Shown piece by piece: positions 1 through 9,146 of a stretch of 64,000 nucleotides of DNA; the stretch's first letter is position 1, and each line of letters opens with the position of its first letter. The translations under genes and the position numbers were made by a program. The DNA is from Runella aurantiaca (lineage in GTDB: Bacteria > Bacteroidota > Bacteroidia > Cytophagales > Spirosomataceae): NCBI RefSeq assembly GCF_003339505.1, contig NZ_QPIW01000017.1, positions 62,001 through 126,000 on the forward strand, read 5' to 3'. Under the pieces are notes generated by a model that saw only the letters and a list, made by a program, of their open reading frames with translations, had not been told where the DNA came from and ran no database searches.

Positions 1-1878
1 AGCAGTCAAGTCGTGCGTCATGAGGTAGTCCCACACAAACGTCGCTACGTCGGCGGAAGGAATGTCACGCGCGGCCTTAACGAGCAAACTCCGTTGGTCG
101 TCGTTCCACTTTGTTGAAGCCACCTCCCGAATCACTCCCTTGGCCGCCAAATTCGTCCGAATGGCCAACAATGTCGTGTATTGCAAATGTGAATCTTCTT
201 CATTGGTTTGTTGGTACAAATCCACCAATGGCTTGATGTTCATAACTTTCGGAAACCAGGTCAGTATTTCGGCCGCAATGCGCTTAATAAATGGGTCTTT
301 GTTGGACAAGGCCCCAATCACCACCGTGCGGTGAGCATCAGAGAGCGTTGCCGCTTCTGAAAACAGCCGAAACGCATGTATCTGTACTGTGGGGTCAGGG
401 TGGTTCAGGGCTTTAGTGAGGAGTGATTCAGGCACATCTCCCAATCGCTCCAACACCCAAAGCCCATGCACAAACGCCCGGTTATCAATACCCGACGAAG
501 CCATCATTTGGCTCACGGGCGCAACAGCTTTTTCTTTCCAAACATCCACCAAGCGGTCTGCTATTTTTAATCGTACGTTCAGTTGCGGGTGTTGCAATCC
601 CGCAATAAGCTCCTCCATCGTCGCTTTTGACCAATCTTTGACAGGCATATCGCGGTGAGGTTGATTGCCTTTGTACGTAATTTTCCAAATCCGCCCACTG
701 GTTCGGTCCCGCTTGGGGTGATTGAGCGCTACTTCGTAGTGACCAATGATGCGATTATAAAAATCTGCGATGTAGAGCGCTCCATCGGGACCCACTTTGA
801 CATCCACAGGCCGAAACCACGGGTCGTCGCTCACCAAAAAATCAGCTTCTTTTTTGGATACGGGCGTTGAACCTTTGAACGTGACCGTGTTGCGATTTAT
901 TTTGCAGGTAACCACATCGCCGTTGTAGAAACTGTTGCGATACTCGGCGGGAAACTGTTCGCCGACATAATACACTAAACCCGAAAGTGCCGTTGACCCC
1001 AGTTCATAACTCATCATTTCGGGACCAAATCCAATGCCCGTTGGCTTCTTACCAAAATGCGGATAATCTGCGCCTTTGATGAGTTGATAAATGGGCTTGG
1101 AATGACAGTCTACGGAATACAAAAAACCTCTTTCGTCAAAGGCGTAACCGAAAGGATTGACGCGCCCGAAAGTGGTCTGCTCCACTCGGCTCCCATCTGT
1201 GCGAAAACGAAAGGTATTCCCAGAAGTCATCGTGACGGAGTCGCCATCAGTGCCCGCAATTTTGGACGTATTGGTAAACCCGTGGCAAGAATGCATCCAT
1301 CCGTCGAAGCCCCGCATAAAATTGCTCACCATGCCGTGCGTGTCTTTGTAGCCAAACTCGCCGTACAGCACCTTGCGTTTATCGGCTTTGCCGTCGTTGT
1401 CGGTGTCCGTAAAATGATATACGTTGGGAATACTGTATGCAATGGCTCCGTCGGCCACGGGCATGATGCCGATTGGGATATTTAATCCATCCTGAAAATC
1501 GGTAAATTTATCAGCTTTACCATCGCCGTTGGTATCTTCCAGAATGGTAATTTTATCGTTTCCCTTTTCTGGTGCCGCTGCCATCGGATACTCCGATGAA
1601 TGTGTAACCCACAATCGGCCCTGGTCATCAAACTCCATGTTGATGGGCTTTGTAATCTGAGGCTCCGATGCAAAAAGGGTAATTTCAAACCCAGGTGGCA
1701 ACCTAAATCCGCGCCTTTCTTGCTCGGGCGTCCGAAATTCGGTGGTCCGAACATGGTCCGCAAACACCTCTTTTTGCGTTGTTTTTTTTGGAGGAACATT
1801 ACAACTTTGGGCGTACAATAACAACAGCCCCGTACCGAGCGTCATGGACTTAAGACGAAGCGTAAAGAAATCTTTCAT
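1..1878 (-). CDS. PVC-type membrane-bound dehydrogenase with HEAT repeats (3' end outside window)
   Basis: The frame is open from an ATG at 1878 to the window edge (626 codons), so the C-terminus is missing. The N-terminus is a lipoprotein-like signal: basic residues, a Leu-rich core and a loose lipobox ending at Cys27 (AQSC). Residues from about 40 to 400 form a sorbosone-dehydrogenase-like beta-propeller typical of the TIGR02604 family, with LPPGFEITLFASEPQI near the start and repeated DTDNDGKAD/DTNGDGKAD calcium-type loops. About residue 430 onward is Leu/Ala-rich helical HEAT-type sequence. In this family a C-terminal c-type haem CxxCH domain normally follows; it would lie left of position 1 and is not seen. 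Likely role: periplasmic or surface-anchored sugar oxidation (family knowledge; substrate unknown). It is not obviously part of the polysaccharide locus because a terminator separates them. Confidence 0.85.
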   Translation of the reverse strand, partial: MKDFFTLRLKSMTLGTGLLLLYAQSCNVPPKKTTQKEVFADHVRTTEFRTPEQERRGFRLPPGFEITLFASEPQITKPINMEFDDQGRLWVTHSSEYPMAAAPEKGNDKITILEDTNGDGKADKFTDFQDGLNIPIGIMPVADGAIAYSIPNVYHFTDTDNDGKADKRKVLYGEFGYKDTHGMVSNFMRGFDGWMHSCHGFTNTSKIAGTDGDSVTMTSGNTFRFRTDGSRVEQTTFGRVNPFGYAFDERGFLYSVDCHSKPIYQLIKGADYPHFGKKPTGIGFGPEMMSYELGSTALSGLVYYVGEQFPAEYRNSFYNGDVVTCKINRNTVTFKGSTPVSKKEADFLVSDDPWFRPVDVKVGPDGALYIADFYNRIIGHYEVALNHPKRDRTSGRIWKITYKGNQPHRDMPVKDWSKATMEELIAGLQHPQLNVRLKIADRLVDVWKEKAVAPVSQMMASSGIDNRAFVHGLWVLERLGDVPESLLTKALNHPDPTVQIHAFRLFSEAATLSDAHRTVVIGALSNKDPFIKRIAAEILTWFPKVMNIKPLVDLYQQTNEEDSHLQYTTLLAIRTNLAAKGVIREVASTKWNDDQRSLLVKAARDIPSADVATFVWDYLMTHDLTA

Positions 1879-2000
1879 CTTTATTTTGGGAAGAACAGCA
1901 TTGGGTTTAGGTGCAGAAACTGCTGACAGTAAAATGGGCAATCAGGCTCTTTTTACCCGAAATAATTCATATTTTTCACCTTATAATTAAAATTTAGGCA

Positions 2001-2023
2001 TAAAAAAAGGGCAAAATGCCCTT
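2001..2023 (-). terminator. Intrinsic terminator after the nucleotidyltransferase gene
   Basis: Read on the minus strand, AAGGGCA, a TTT loop and TGCCCTT form a perfect 7-bp hairpin directly followed by a run of six T. It lies 21 bp beyond the stop codon at 2045 and marks the left end of the polysaccharide locus. Confidence 0.8.
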
Positions 2024-2044
2024 GACCTCCGCTTCTCTCATCAG

Positions 2045-3274
2045 CTACAGATCAGATTTCCTGAATTTTTGGAAGAAATGATATCCCCAAAGAAAAGGAG
2101 CCGCCACGTAATTCAACAAAAACACCCTGTCAGGAAAAGCAAACACCGACCAATAGGCAGGATTTATGAAGTATGCTTTTGCTTCATGAACCACATTTTT
2201 AAAATCTCCGTAATAGTAAGAAGAAGTATAATGCAGCAAAAAACGGGATACTTTTCCTCTCAAGGTTTTTAACGAAAACGGTTCCTGTTCATCAAGCGAC
2301 AGCAAAGCATTCATGTGCACCAACGCAATTTTGGACAAATGCGATACAGAATCTTTGCTGGCTATTTCATCAATAATGGATGCGGGCAGGATGATCTTAT
2401 ACAGCGCCGAAGCAAGTTGCAGGGCCTGTAAAACATAGTTTCCGATTCCCCTTTGCTTCGCCAAATCATAGGCTTCGGTGATAAATTTTGCCTCTTCTTT
2501 TTGTAAAATAACCGCAATATCATTGAGCCAAAACAGCCGTTTCCACTGGTGTTGTCCCCCGTGAACGCACAAATACAGGAAATTGTCGTGCTTGGAAAGC
2601 AGTTGAATGTCGATACCAGAGATTTTCTCTACCCACGCGTTTTTCCATAACTCTGCATTCGGAAACGTGAGGATGCTTTGGGAAGCCAATAGCCTCCAGT
2701 GCAATTCTACGATGATGTTTTTGGTTTCGTGGTACAGGCAGTAATGATGAAAATTGGCCAGATATACCTCTTTTTGTTTGGGTGTAGTGTAAATTTTCTC
2801 CATCATCCGGTAGCCTTCATCGTACAAAATCGAATAGGCTTTTTCGATTTGTGCAGGCTCAAGCAGCAAGTCAATGTCGTGACATACCCGCTGCATAAAA
2901 TCCCGATGATAGACGTACGAAAGCATCGGGCCTTTCAGGGGAATGGAAGCGATTTTGTTTTTTTGGAATAGTTTACTGATGTGCAACAGCTCGGCCGTGA
3001 AGGTGAGCATTCGCAGCTTATTTTGATTATAAATTGTTTTCAGTCGATCTTTTACCTCAACGGGTAGCCATTCATTCTCGTCAACAACAGGGTATAAACC
3101 TCCAATCATACGATGGCTTTTTACCAACTGTAAAAAAAGGGGCCAATTAATCGTGTTGAGCTCTTCGGCCTCTACTGGTTCATTCTTCCGGCACTTAATC
3201 AGTAACTTTAGTTCAGCACTTAAGTTGACAATACTTGCCTGTAATGGAGAAAAAGGAAGAGCTGATGACGTCAT
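2045..3274 (-). CDS. PF14907-type nucleotidyltransferase family protein
   Basis: 409 aa. The ATG at 3274 is preferred over a TTG two codons upstream. The nucleotidyltransferase signature is visible as IPLKGPML (K114, G115) followed by a metal-binding DID (133-135) in RVCHDIDLLLEP. Further on come a conserved YHHYCLYH-like stretch and VELHWRLL, as in the 'uncharacterised nucleotidyltransferase' family (NTP_transf_5). The reaction is not known for most members. Family members are found in polysaccharide loci and in lasso-peptide clusters of Firmicutes, where one (PsmN of the pseudomycoidin cluster) is linked to sugar addition to a phosphorylated lasso peptide. About 230 bp of non-coding DNA lies upstream and a terminator downstream, so it may be its own transcription unit. 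The family call is confident; a link to the lasso cluster at 19-24 kb is inference. Confidence 0.8.
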   Translation of the reverse strand: MTSSALPFSPLQASIVNLSAELKLLIKCRKNEPVEAEELNTINWPLFLQLVKSHRMIGGLYPVVDENEWLPVEVKDRLKTIYNQNKLRMLTFTAELLHISKLFQKNKIASIPLKGPMLSYVYHRDFMQRVCHDIDLLLEPAQIEKAYSILYDEGYRMMEKIYTTPKQKEVYLANFHHYCLYHETKNIIVELHWRLLASQSILTFPNAELWKNAWVEKISGIDIQLLSKHDNFLYLCVHGGQHQWKRLFWLNDIAVILQKEEAKFITEAYDLAKQRGIGNYVLQALQLASALYKIILPASIIDEIASKDSVSHLSKIALVHMNALLSLDEQEPFSLKTLRGKVSRFLLHYTSSYYYGDFKNVVHEAKAYFINPAYWSVFAFPDRVFLLNYVAAPFLWGYHFFQKFRKSDL

Positions 3275-3507
3275 TGACAAATGTGAAAAAAAAGCGAACG
3301 AGAGTATACTGTATCCTAAAAAGACACAAAATCAAAAAATATACCAACACGACACATAAAACCACAACTTTTATTGGGCAAAAGTAAAATAAATCTGGAT
3401 GAATGGACATAATTACGTCCAAAAATACCCCGAAGAAAACCTAAACTGAATACATAAGAAGTCAAAAAACGATGGACGCAGAAGATTGTTGAGGGAGAAA
3501 AACTGTT

Positions 3508-4068
3508 TTAAAATCGCGCGTAAAAGCCCACATTCCCAGTGGGCGTAATCCCAAATTTAGTTTTTTGCAAAAGAGTCGTTTTTCTTGCACCGAGGCTCGA
3601 ATTATAGGCTTTAACCGCGTTGGATTGAAGTTCATGCGAAAACTCAATGATACAAATCCCCCCCACAAATGCCCCAACCCCAGCCACCAGTAACGGCAAA
3701 CTCCTAATAGTATAGTTGTGAACTGTGCCCTCAACCACCGCTGAAGCGGGCGTTCCTTTGATGGCCACGTAGCATAATCCAATGCCGCCAATCGACACCA
3801 AAGGCCCCAAAGGCCGGATGTAACTTCCCAATCGGTAGTTTTTTTTGGCTTTCGGATTGTCTTTTAATAATTCTTCAAAGTTTTTTTTCTTGACTCTGAC
3901 TCCTTTTTGGAGCACTTCGCTCATCAGCACTCTTCTTTTATAGACGAGAGAGTCTTGGTTTTCAGCGTTTTGCGCCTGGCTCATCAAAGAAGTGCCAGTA
4001 CTTACCAGTAGAATAAAAGTCCAGAGTCGGCAAGCAGCGTTGGTATATTTTATGGTTTGCATATTCAT
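3508..4068 (-). CDS. Exported hypothetical protein, 186 aa
   Basis: I do not recognise a named family. A signal peptide is visible (hydrophobic LWTFILLVSTGTSL, then SQAQ). A Lys/Glu-rich region (residues 35-75) is followed by two hydrophobic, Gly-rich stretches, about 85-105 and 123-142. The C-terminus ends in Phe (FYARF) and looks like a beta strand, as in Bacteroidetes outer-membrane proteins. The sequence between the second hydrophobic stretch and the end (HELQSNAVKAYNSS) resembles small Bacteroidetes envelope proteins that carry a conserved 'A(V/I)..YN' segment. It sits 59 bp downstream of the Wzi-like gene and may help assemble or display the polysaccharide. ATGs at 4068 and 4062 are both possible starts. 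Confidence 0.65.
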   Translation of the reverse strand: MNMQTIKYTNAACRLWTFILLVSTGTSLMSQAQNAENQDSLVYKRRVLMSEVLQKGVRVKKKNFEELLKDNPKAKKNYRLGSYIRPLGPLVSIGGIGLCYVAIKGTPASAVVEGTVHNYTIRSLPLLVAGVGAFVGGICIIEFSHELQSNAVKAYNSSLGARKTTLLQKTKFGITPTGNVGFYARF

Positions 4069-4127
4069 TTTTAGAAGAATGAAAGTTAAGAATAGTTTTT
4101 GGTGGAAGTTCGTCCTGCCATGCAGAT

Positions 4128-5657
4128 TTAAAACTCCCTTCTTACCACCAGACTAGCGCCGATGTTATTTTCGAGAAGCCCAGCATTGTCGTACGCAACG
4201 ATGGCATTGATGATGAATTTTTTCACCGAAAACGAAACTTGCTGCTGTACCGACACTTGATTCAACTCAATGGGAGCCAACAACACCCGTGAATACAAAT
4301 AGTATTTACCAAAATTTTGGGAATACGATACGCGGGTCAGGAGATTTACCCGACTTATTCGGCTATGAATCCCCAGCATCCACGCTTTGACCCGGTTATT
4401 GATAATCATATCGGGCATGACGGGAGATTTGGGCTGAAAATCGCCGATTAAATCTTTGAGCGCTACACCCGTAGATGCGCTGAGTGGCATGATAAAAGGA
4501 GTACCGATGGTTTGTCTGCGATATACCCAGCCCTCTTCGTAGGTCCCGTTGTTGAAATAATCGTCGGCGCCCCTCAATTCAGGAATAAACGCGGTTTGAT
4601 TTCCAGATTGAAGATTCCCTCCCTGATTGGAAGTATTCAAATATTCTAACACAATTTTTTTTACGCCCTGATTGGCTTCCTTCAACTCAATCGACGCTCC
4701 TAACAGCCCGTCAGCAATGCTGCTTAACACAAAGAGTGAGCCGTCTTCATAAATGGATTGACGATAAAAAAACCACTTGGTTGCTTCATTTTCATATTCC
4801 AACCCAATATCGACCGTTCCCAAGTGATTGCCCAATCGGTTGCCTCCTTCGCCAGAAACCCGCCCGCTTTTTTTGTAGTAGCCCAGTGCCTGAAGGCTGA
4901 TGCCGGTGGCCACGTGAATAAAAGCTTCCAAATCACTGCCATAATTAGTGATAAGTGAGTTGGTGCCGCTCTGGATAAACGGTACCGTTGGCCGGCCGCC
5001 CCACTGCACCTGATGGTTGATTCCTGCATAAAACTTCATTTTCCAGGCGGGTTTTCCGAGTCGAAAATAGGCACTTTTTTGGTGAAGAAAATATTTCTTG
5101 GTAGAATCTCCCGACCCAAACCAGCCCTGCGCAAAATTGGCTTTGAACGAAATTAATCCATTTTTAAGTAAAGGCACATAGTTAAACAACCCAATTTGGA
5201 CTTTCGGAATCGGGAGGGCGTTGCCAGACCATGAATATGAACCCATGCTAAGGGTGCTATCGACGAGTCCAACAATCTCTTTCCGACGTCCAGCATAGAA
5301 TTCAAAAGCTCCGTAGCGGGCTTTGCCATAAAATTCAGAAAAGAAAAAGCGGCTGTTTTCACCAACATTTGCCACGGCTCTTGCGCCATAGCCAAACTGG
5401 AGTTTACGCTTGGCTTTTGCATTCGTCAGGCTGTCGTAGTCTTTTTTCAACTCGCCTCGAAGCGAGAACGCAGGGCTGCCCAAAGGTACCTCCCCAAACT
5501 GGTTTGAGCGTACCCAAAAAGGGTTGGATTCGGCCGTAGAAGCAAAAGCCCCCGCTTCAACGGCGTACTTCGCTCCTTTGAGAGGGTTCTGGGCAAAAGA
5601 TGTATAACCACAACACCAACAGGCGATTAGGAAAAGTGACGTTTTATTTTTCATCAT
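4128..5657 (-). CDS. Capsule assembly Wzi family outer-membrane protein
   Basis: 509 aa with a signal peptide ending SFAQ near residue 22. The mature protein is a predicted beta-barrel: alternating aromatic/hydrophobic strands throughout and a terminal Phe (VVRREF). The early segment reads AFASTAESNPFWVRSNQFGE, followed by FYAGRRKEIVGLVD and GLISFKANFAQGWFG, patterns typical of the Bacteroidetes Wzi family (PF14052). Wzi proteins bind surface polysaccharide and organise it at the outer membrane. Position at the distal end of the polysaccharide locus, between VanZ and a small exported protein, fits that role. Confidence 0.88.
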   Translation of the reverse strand: MMKNKTSLFLIACWCCGYTSFAQNPLKGAKYAVEAGAFASTAESNPFWVRSNQFGEVPLGSPAFSLRGELKKDYDSLTNAKAKRKLQFGYGARAVANVGENSRFFFSEFYGKARYGAFEFYAGRRKEIVGLVDSTLSMGSYSWSGNALPIPKVQIGLFNYVPLLKNGLISFKANFAQGWFGSGDSTKKYFLHQKSAYFRLGKPAWKMKFYAGINHQVQWGGRPTVPFIQSGTNSLITNYGSDLEAFIHVATGISLQALGYYKKSGRVSGEGGNRLGNHLGTVDIGLEYENEATKWFFYRQSIYEDGSLFVLSSIADGLLGASIELKEANQGVKKIVLEYLNTSNQGGNLQSGNQTAFIPELRGADDYFNNGTYEEGWVYRRQTIGTPFIMPLSASTGVALKDLIGDFQPKSPVMPDMIINNRVKAWMLGIHSRISRVNLLTRVSYSQNFGKYYLYSRVLLAPIELNQVSVQQQVSFSVKKFIINAIVAYDNAGLLENNIGASLVVRREF

Positions 5658-5702
5658 AACTTCGGAGAGGTTTAAGCTTCAAGATAAAACCAGATTTTTG
5701 GT

Positions 5703-6092
5703 TTATTTTTTATAAATAGGTTGAATAATTTGCCAAAGAGCAGCCCCGATAAATACCCCGAGCAGGTTAGCGGCCAAATCAATGACATTGTAGGTTCGGT
5801 AAGTTAAAAAATACTGGATAACTTCGGTTGTTATCCCTAAAAGTACCCCGCAGGCAAGCCATAAAAGCTCTTTTAGGCGATTTGTTTCGGCATAAAATAC
5901 CCGAATCGGCATCCAAGGCAGGAGCAAAAACGAATGAAGCAGGTAGTCTAACCGCAACTCTGGCAAAACGTACGTGTTGTTGATAGACGCCGAATCTTTG
6001 CCGTTGATGGGCAAAACCGCAAGCGCAAACAAAAGAACTACGTAGCAAAACGTAAGGGTATCGGCTTGCTTGGGTGATTTTACGAAAAGCAT
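5703..6092 (-). CDS. VanZ family membrane protein
   Basis: 129 aa, almost entirely four transmembrane segments. The signature stretch is GITTEVIQYFLTYRTYNVIDLAANLLGVFIG (about residues 83-113), with the conserved E-x-x-Q and the D-x-x-x-N of VanZ-like proteins. The molecular function of chromosomal VanZ-like proteins is not settled; in Bacteroidota they are often found in envelope polysaccharide loci. It lies 5 bp downstream of the epimerase gene and is almost certainly co-transcribed with it. Confidence 0.85.
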   Translation of the reverse strand: MLFVKSPKQADTLTFCYVVLLFALAVLPINGKDSASINNTYVLPELRLDYLLHSFLLLPWMPIRVFYAETNRLKELLWLACGVLLGITTEVIQYFLTYRTYNVIDLAANLLGVFIGAALWQIIQPIYKK

Positions 6093-6097
6093 ATTAT

Positions 6098-7255
6098 TTA
6101 GGTTGTCGCTCCTGCCCCAGTGAGGAGTAGATTCAGTATTTTTTCGGCCGCCTTCCCATCGCCATAAATGGTTTGGTAGCTGCTTTCGGGATTACTCATA
6201 AAATAGCGGTATGCATCTAAAATGCGGGTTTCGTCGGCATCGCAAAGTACAGCAGCACCGCTTTCCACAATTTCAACCCATTCTGTTTCAGCGCGTAGAA
6301 TGAGGCAGGGCGTTTTCAAAAAATAAGCTTCTTTTTGTACCCCACCCGAGTCGGTCAATACCAGTTTTGCGTATTTTTCCAATTGAATCATCTCCAAATA
6401 CGAGACTGGTGGGAGCAACAGAATGGCAGGATTGCTGTTAATTTCACGACGCAACTCAGGCTCTAACAGAATCTCCATCTGTTTGGCAGTACGCGGATGA
6501 AGCGGTAAAACGAGAATTTCACTCCTCGAATTTGCAATTTCTAACAACGCCCGAAAAATAGCGTTCAGACGCACAGCATCGTCGGTATTGGTGTTTCGAT
6601 GCAGCGTAACGAGCAAAAATTGCTTTTTCTCCAACCCCTCCTTTTCGAGAATATCCGTGTTTTTATCCGCTACTTTACTAAAGAAAAGGGTATTGTCGTA
6701 CATCACGTCGCCCACGTTAAACACGCCCGGTCGGTCGATGGTGTAGGGTGGCCGATTATCGACCCGAAAGCCTTCGTTTTTGAGATTATCCAAACCCGTT
6801 TGGGTCGGAGGAAACAAATAAGTAGATACGTGGTCGCTCAAAATCCGGTTTATTTCTTCGGGCATTTTTTTATTAAATGACCGCAATCCCGCTTCAATAT
6901 GCACTACAGGCACGTGGATTTTGGAAGCAGCCACGGCGGCGGCCAAGGTGGAATTGGTATCGCCGTAAATAATCATAAAGTCGGGTTGTTCGTTCTCCAA
7001 AATGGTTTCAATCCCTGTAATCATCCGGGCGGTTTGTTCACCATGTTTGCCCGAACCAGCCCCTAGGTTATAATCTGGCAGGGGAATTTGCAATTCTTCA
7101 AAGAAAATCGCCGACATCCGTTCGTCATAATGCTGCCCTGTATGCACCACCACTTCTTTGATACTGGATGCATACTGGTTTTTAATCGCTCTGCTGATGG
7201 CGGCCGATTTAATGATCTGGGGGCGCGCCCCGATAATGGTCAGGAGTTTCAGCAT
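6098..7255 (-). CDS. wecB: UDP-N-acetyl sugar 2-epimerase, non-hydrolysing (WecB/WbpI type)
   Basis: 385 aa from the ATG at 7255; a GTG three codons upstream would abut the previous stop. The GT-B-like epimerase fold is clear: N-terminal TIIGARPQIIKSAAIS, TGQHYDERMS, IHVPVVHIEAGLRSF with MPEEINR, LHPRT, and the C-terminal LTDSGGVQKEA with its catalytic Glu. It interconverts a UDP-GlcNAc type sugar and the ManNAc epimer in the cytoplasm. Because wlbA, wbpD, wbpE and wbpG/hisH/hisF are in the same locus, the natural substrate may be UDP-2,3-diacetamido-glucuronate, making this the WbpI step; the GARPQ variant of the first motif is compatible with that. Sequence alone does not separate the two substrates. 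Confidence 0.88.
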   Translation of the reverse strand: MLKLLTIIGARPQIIKSAAISRAIKNQYASSIKEVVVHTGQHYDERMSAIFFEELQIPLPDYNLGAGSGKHGEQTARMITGIETILENEQPDFMIIYGDTNSTLAAAVAASKIHVPVVHIEAGLRSFNKKMPEEINRILSDHVSTYLFPPTQTGLDNLKNEGFRVDNRPPYTIDRPGVFNVGDVMYDNTLFFSKVADKNTDILEKEGLEKKQFLLVTLHRNTNTDDAVRLNAIFRALLEIANSRSEILVLPLHPRTAKQMEILLEPELRREINSNPAILLLPPVSYLEMIQLEKYAKLVLTDSGGVQKEAYFLKTPCLILRAETEWVEIVESGAAVLCDADETRILDAYRYFMSNPESSYQTIYGDGKAAEKILNLLLTGAGATT

Positions 7256-7264
7256 GTAGCTCAC

Positions 7265-8020
7265 TCAGGTATTTTTGACGAAAAAATATTTTTTTATGAC
7301 GTTTTTGGCGTTCTGAAGCACCAATTCCTTCACCCACGGCACACTATGGTCATCCCAGCGTTGGGGGTGAAAAGTAAACATAATTTGGGCGGGCAACTGG
7401 CCTGCATCAGCCGCCGCGATGATGTCGCATGTTGTTTTAAAAGGATGATTTTTGCTACCCACTTTATCCCTTACGCTGACTTTATCGCCGTCCCATCGGC
7501 GGCCCGTGTCGGTCAGATAAAGTACTTTGCTGAAATCAACGTCAAAATACGGCTCGCCAATAATGCCAAAATCACGATAAGAGTGAAATTCCCACAGGTC
7601 GCGGGAATCAAATTTTGAAAGCGGACTTCCGTGCATACAAATCGTGGAAACGGGCACCAATTTTCGCAGCCTCTCCAGATTTTGCTCAAAATCGGCCAAG
7701 CCTTTTTGAATATCGCCCCGGCAGGTAGTCAGGCACTCATAATGGTAGCCTACTTCATGGCCCAAAGCGGCTATCCGTTGAATGATTTTGTCGTCCCAGC
7801 TTACTTCCACCGCCCTAAAATAATAGGAGCCTGAGAGACCGTATTCGTTCTGAATTTCGGCAAAGGCTAGAGAATTTCGGGGCAACAAATCAACGTCGTG
7901 GCGCAGCACGATGGCACGCTCTTGTGGTGAGATAAGAAAATCTTCGAATGTTTGAAAATGGTAATTTGAAGCAATCAGGCTTTCCAACAATTTTCGGTAA
8001 AGGCGTAGGGTAAAATCCAT
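7265..8020 (-). CDS. Polysaccharide-deacetylase-like protein (NodB fold)
   Basis: 251 aa, no signal peptide, so cytoplasmic. The metal-binding core is visible: LRHDVDLLPRN (residues 39-49, His41/Asp42/Asp44), GHEVGYHYECL (88-97), a CMHGSPLSK stretch (about 129-136) and near the end FTFHPQRW. The family removes acyl groups from sugars. In polysaccharide loci such cytoplasmic members probably act on nucleotide or lipid-linked sugar intermediates, but the substrate here is unknown. It lies 31 bp downstream of a DUF354 gene and 9 bp upstream of the epimerase. Confidence 0.8.
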   Translation of the reverse strand: MDFTLRLYRKLLESLIASNYHFQTFEDFLISPQERAIVLRHDVDLLPRNSLAFAEIQNEYGLSGSYYFRAVEVSWDDKIIQRIAALGHEVGYHYECLTTCRGDIQKGLADFEQNLERLRKLVPVSTICMHGSPLSKFDSRDLWEFHSYRDFGIIGEPYFDVDFSKVLYLTDTGRRWDGDKVSVRDKVGSKNHPFKTTCDIIAAADAGQLPAQIMFTFHPQRWDDHSVPWVKELVLQNAKNVIKKYFFVKNT

Positions 8021-8051
8021 TTTTCGGACCTAAAAATATTGAGCGTAAAAC

Positions 8052-9146
8052 TTATTGAGCAACGCTTATCCGAAGGTCAGGATTTTCTTTTGCCATCCGA
8101 ACACTTTCAGGATAATGAGCCACCAATCGCACCAGAAAATCGGTGAGGTCTATCTTCTCCGTGAGCATTTTCTGCCTGCGCAGCGCCCAATCTTCCTTCA
8201 GATTTTTTTGGTGAACCAGTCGGTCAATCAAGGCTATCATCTCCTCAAATTGATTGGGCAGAAATGAATAACACAAGGCGTACATTTCTTCAATTTCGTT
8301 CGGGATGGATAGCCTTCCCGCAAAAGAGTTCAATTTGATGGCGGGCGTTCCCAAGAGTGCTGCCTCCGAAATCATGGTTTGACTATCCCCCACAAACAGC
8401 GTCGCAAAATACATGAGAGAGTGGATTTTTTCGGGTGCCACGGGCAATTGATACTCCTTTATTTCAGGTTCAATATCGCGCTCGGTTGTAATAAAAATCT
8501 TTCCAAAAGGCTTGAGTAGTTCAATAATACGAAGTTTTTGACCAATATCCAACCCCCTGACGCCCGCATCATGGTGCGCCTTAAATACGTTGAAACGCAT
8601 GATAAAAAAAGTCTCGCCTGGCTCAATGCCCAACTCCTTAAGCACACTGACCTGCGGTTCAAAACGATTGGGATGCAGGTAAGCAAGTTCATGAAAACTC
8701 GGGTGGCATATCCGGTTGGGGCCTCGGTCTTCAAACGACAACGCACTTGGATTGAGAATTGTCGATGCAAAAGATATGGCTTTGGCAAATGTTGGTGTTA
8801 CGGTCAGGTCGTCATCGTCCAGCGCAATCACTTTCATCCGCGTTATTTTTGTAAGAATGGGTAGCACCATCGAAATTCCTATGCCATAGTCGACACGATA
8901 CCTCCAAACAATCCCCAGTACTTTTAGCAAATGAAAGAATTCATAGATGTATTTCAGCGCGAGCGAATCTTTTTTCTGTCCAACTTTTATATATTCTATA
9001 TTATACGCTTCCAAAAGGCGCATGATAACTTTCACTTCTTTGGCCGTCACAATCACTCGATACCCTCGTGCTTTCATCTCCTGTATAAAATACTTAAAGA
9101 GATGCACGTGGGCGGGATGGTTTATATCAACAAGAATGGTTTTCAT
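8052..9146 (-). CDS. DUF354 family glycosyltransferase-like protein
   Basis: 364 aa. The ATG at 9146 overlaps the TGA of the upstream gene (ATGA), so it is preferred over a TTG 11 codons earlier. The N-terminus KTILVDINHPAHVHLFK and the C-terminal half (GDSQTMISEAALLGTPAIKLNSFAG) match the DUF354/COG1817 family, which has a GT-B-like fold related to UDP-GlcNAc 2-epimerases. It probably transfers or processes a sugar during repeat-unit assembly; the precise reaction is unknown. A second family member lies at 11343-12452. Confidence 0.78.
   Translation of the reverse strand: MKTILVDINHPAHVHLFKYFIQEMKARGYRVIVTAKEVKVIMRLLEAYNIEYIKVGQKKDSLALKYIYEFFHLLKVLGIVWRYRVDYGIGISMVLPILTKITRMKVIALDDDDLTVTPTFAKAISFASTILNPSALSFEDRGPNRICHPSFHELAYLHPNRFEPQVSVLKELGIEPGETFFIMRFNVFKAHHDAGVRGLDIGQKLRIIELLKPFGKIFITTERDIEPEIKEYQLPVAPEKIHSLMYFATLFVGDSQTMISEAALLGTPAIKLNSFAGRLSIPNEIEEMYALCYSFLPNQFEEMIALIDRLVHQKNLKEDWALRRQKMLTEKIDLTDFLVRLVAHYPESVRMAKENPDLRISVAQ

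Noticed and set aside
3379..3420. Possible promoter (TACTTTTG on the minus strand) and near-palindrome GGACATAATTACGTCC
   Set aside because: No TTTG box at the right distance and a single short palindrome; not enough to call a promoter or operator.
7088..7618. Plus-strand frame (176 codons) opposite the epimerase/deacetylase genes
   Set aside because: It runs across the ends of two well-supported minus-strand genes and shows no domain.
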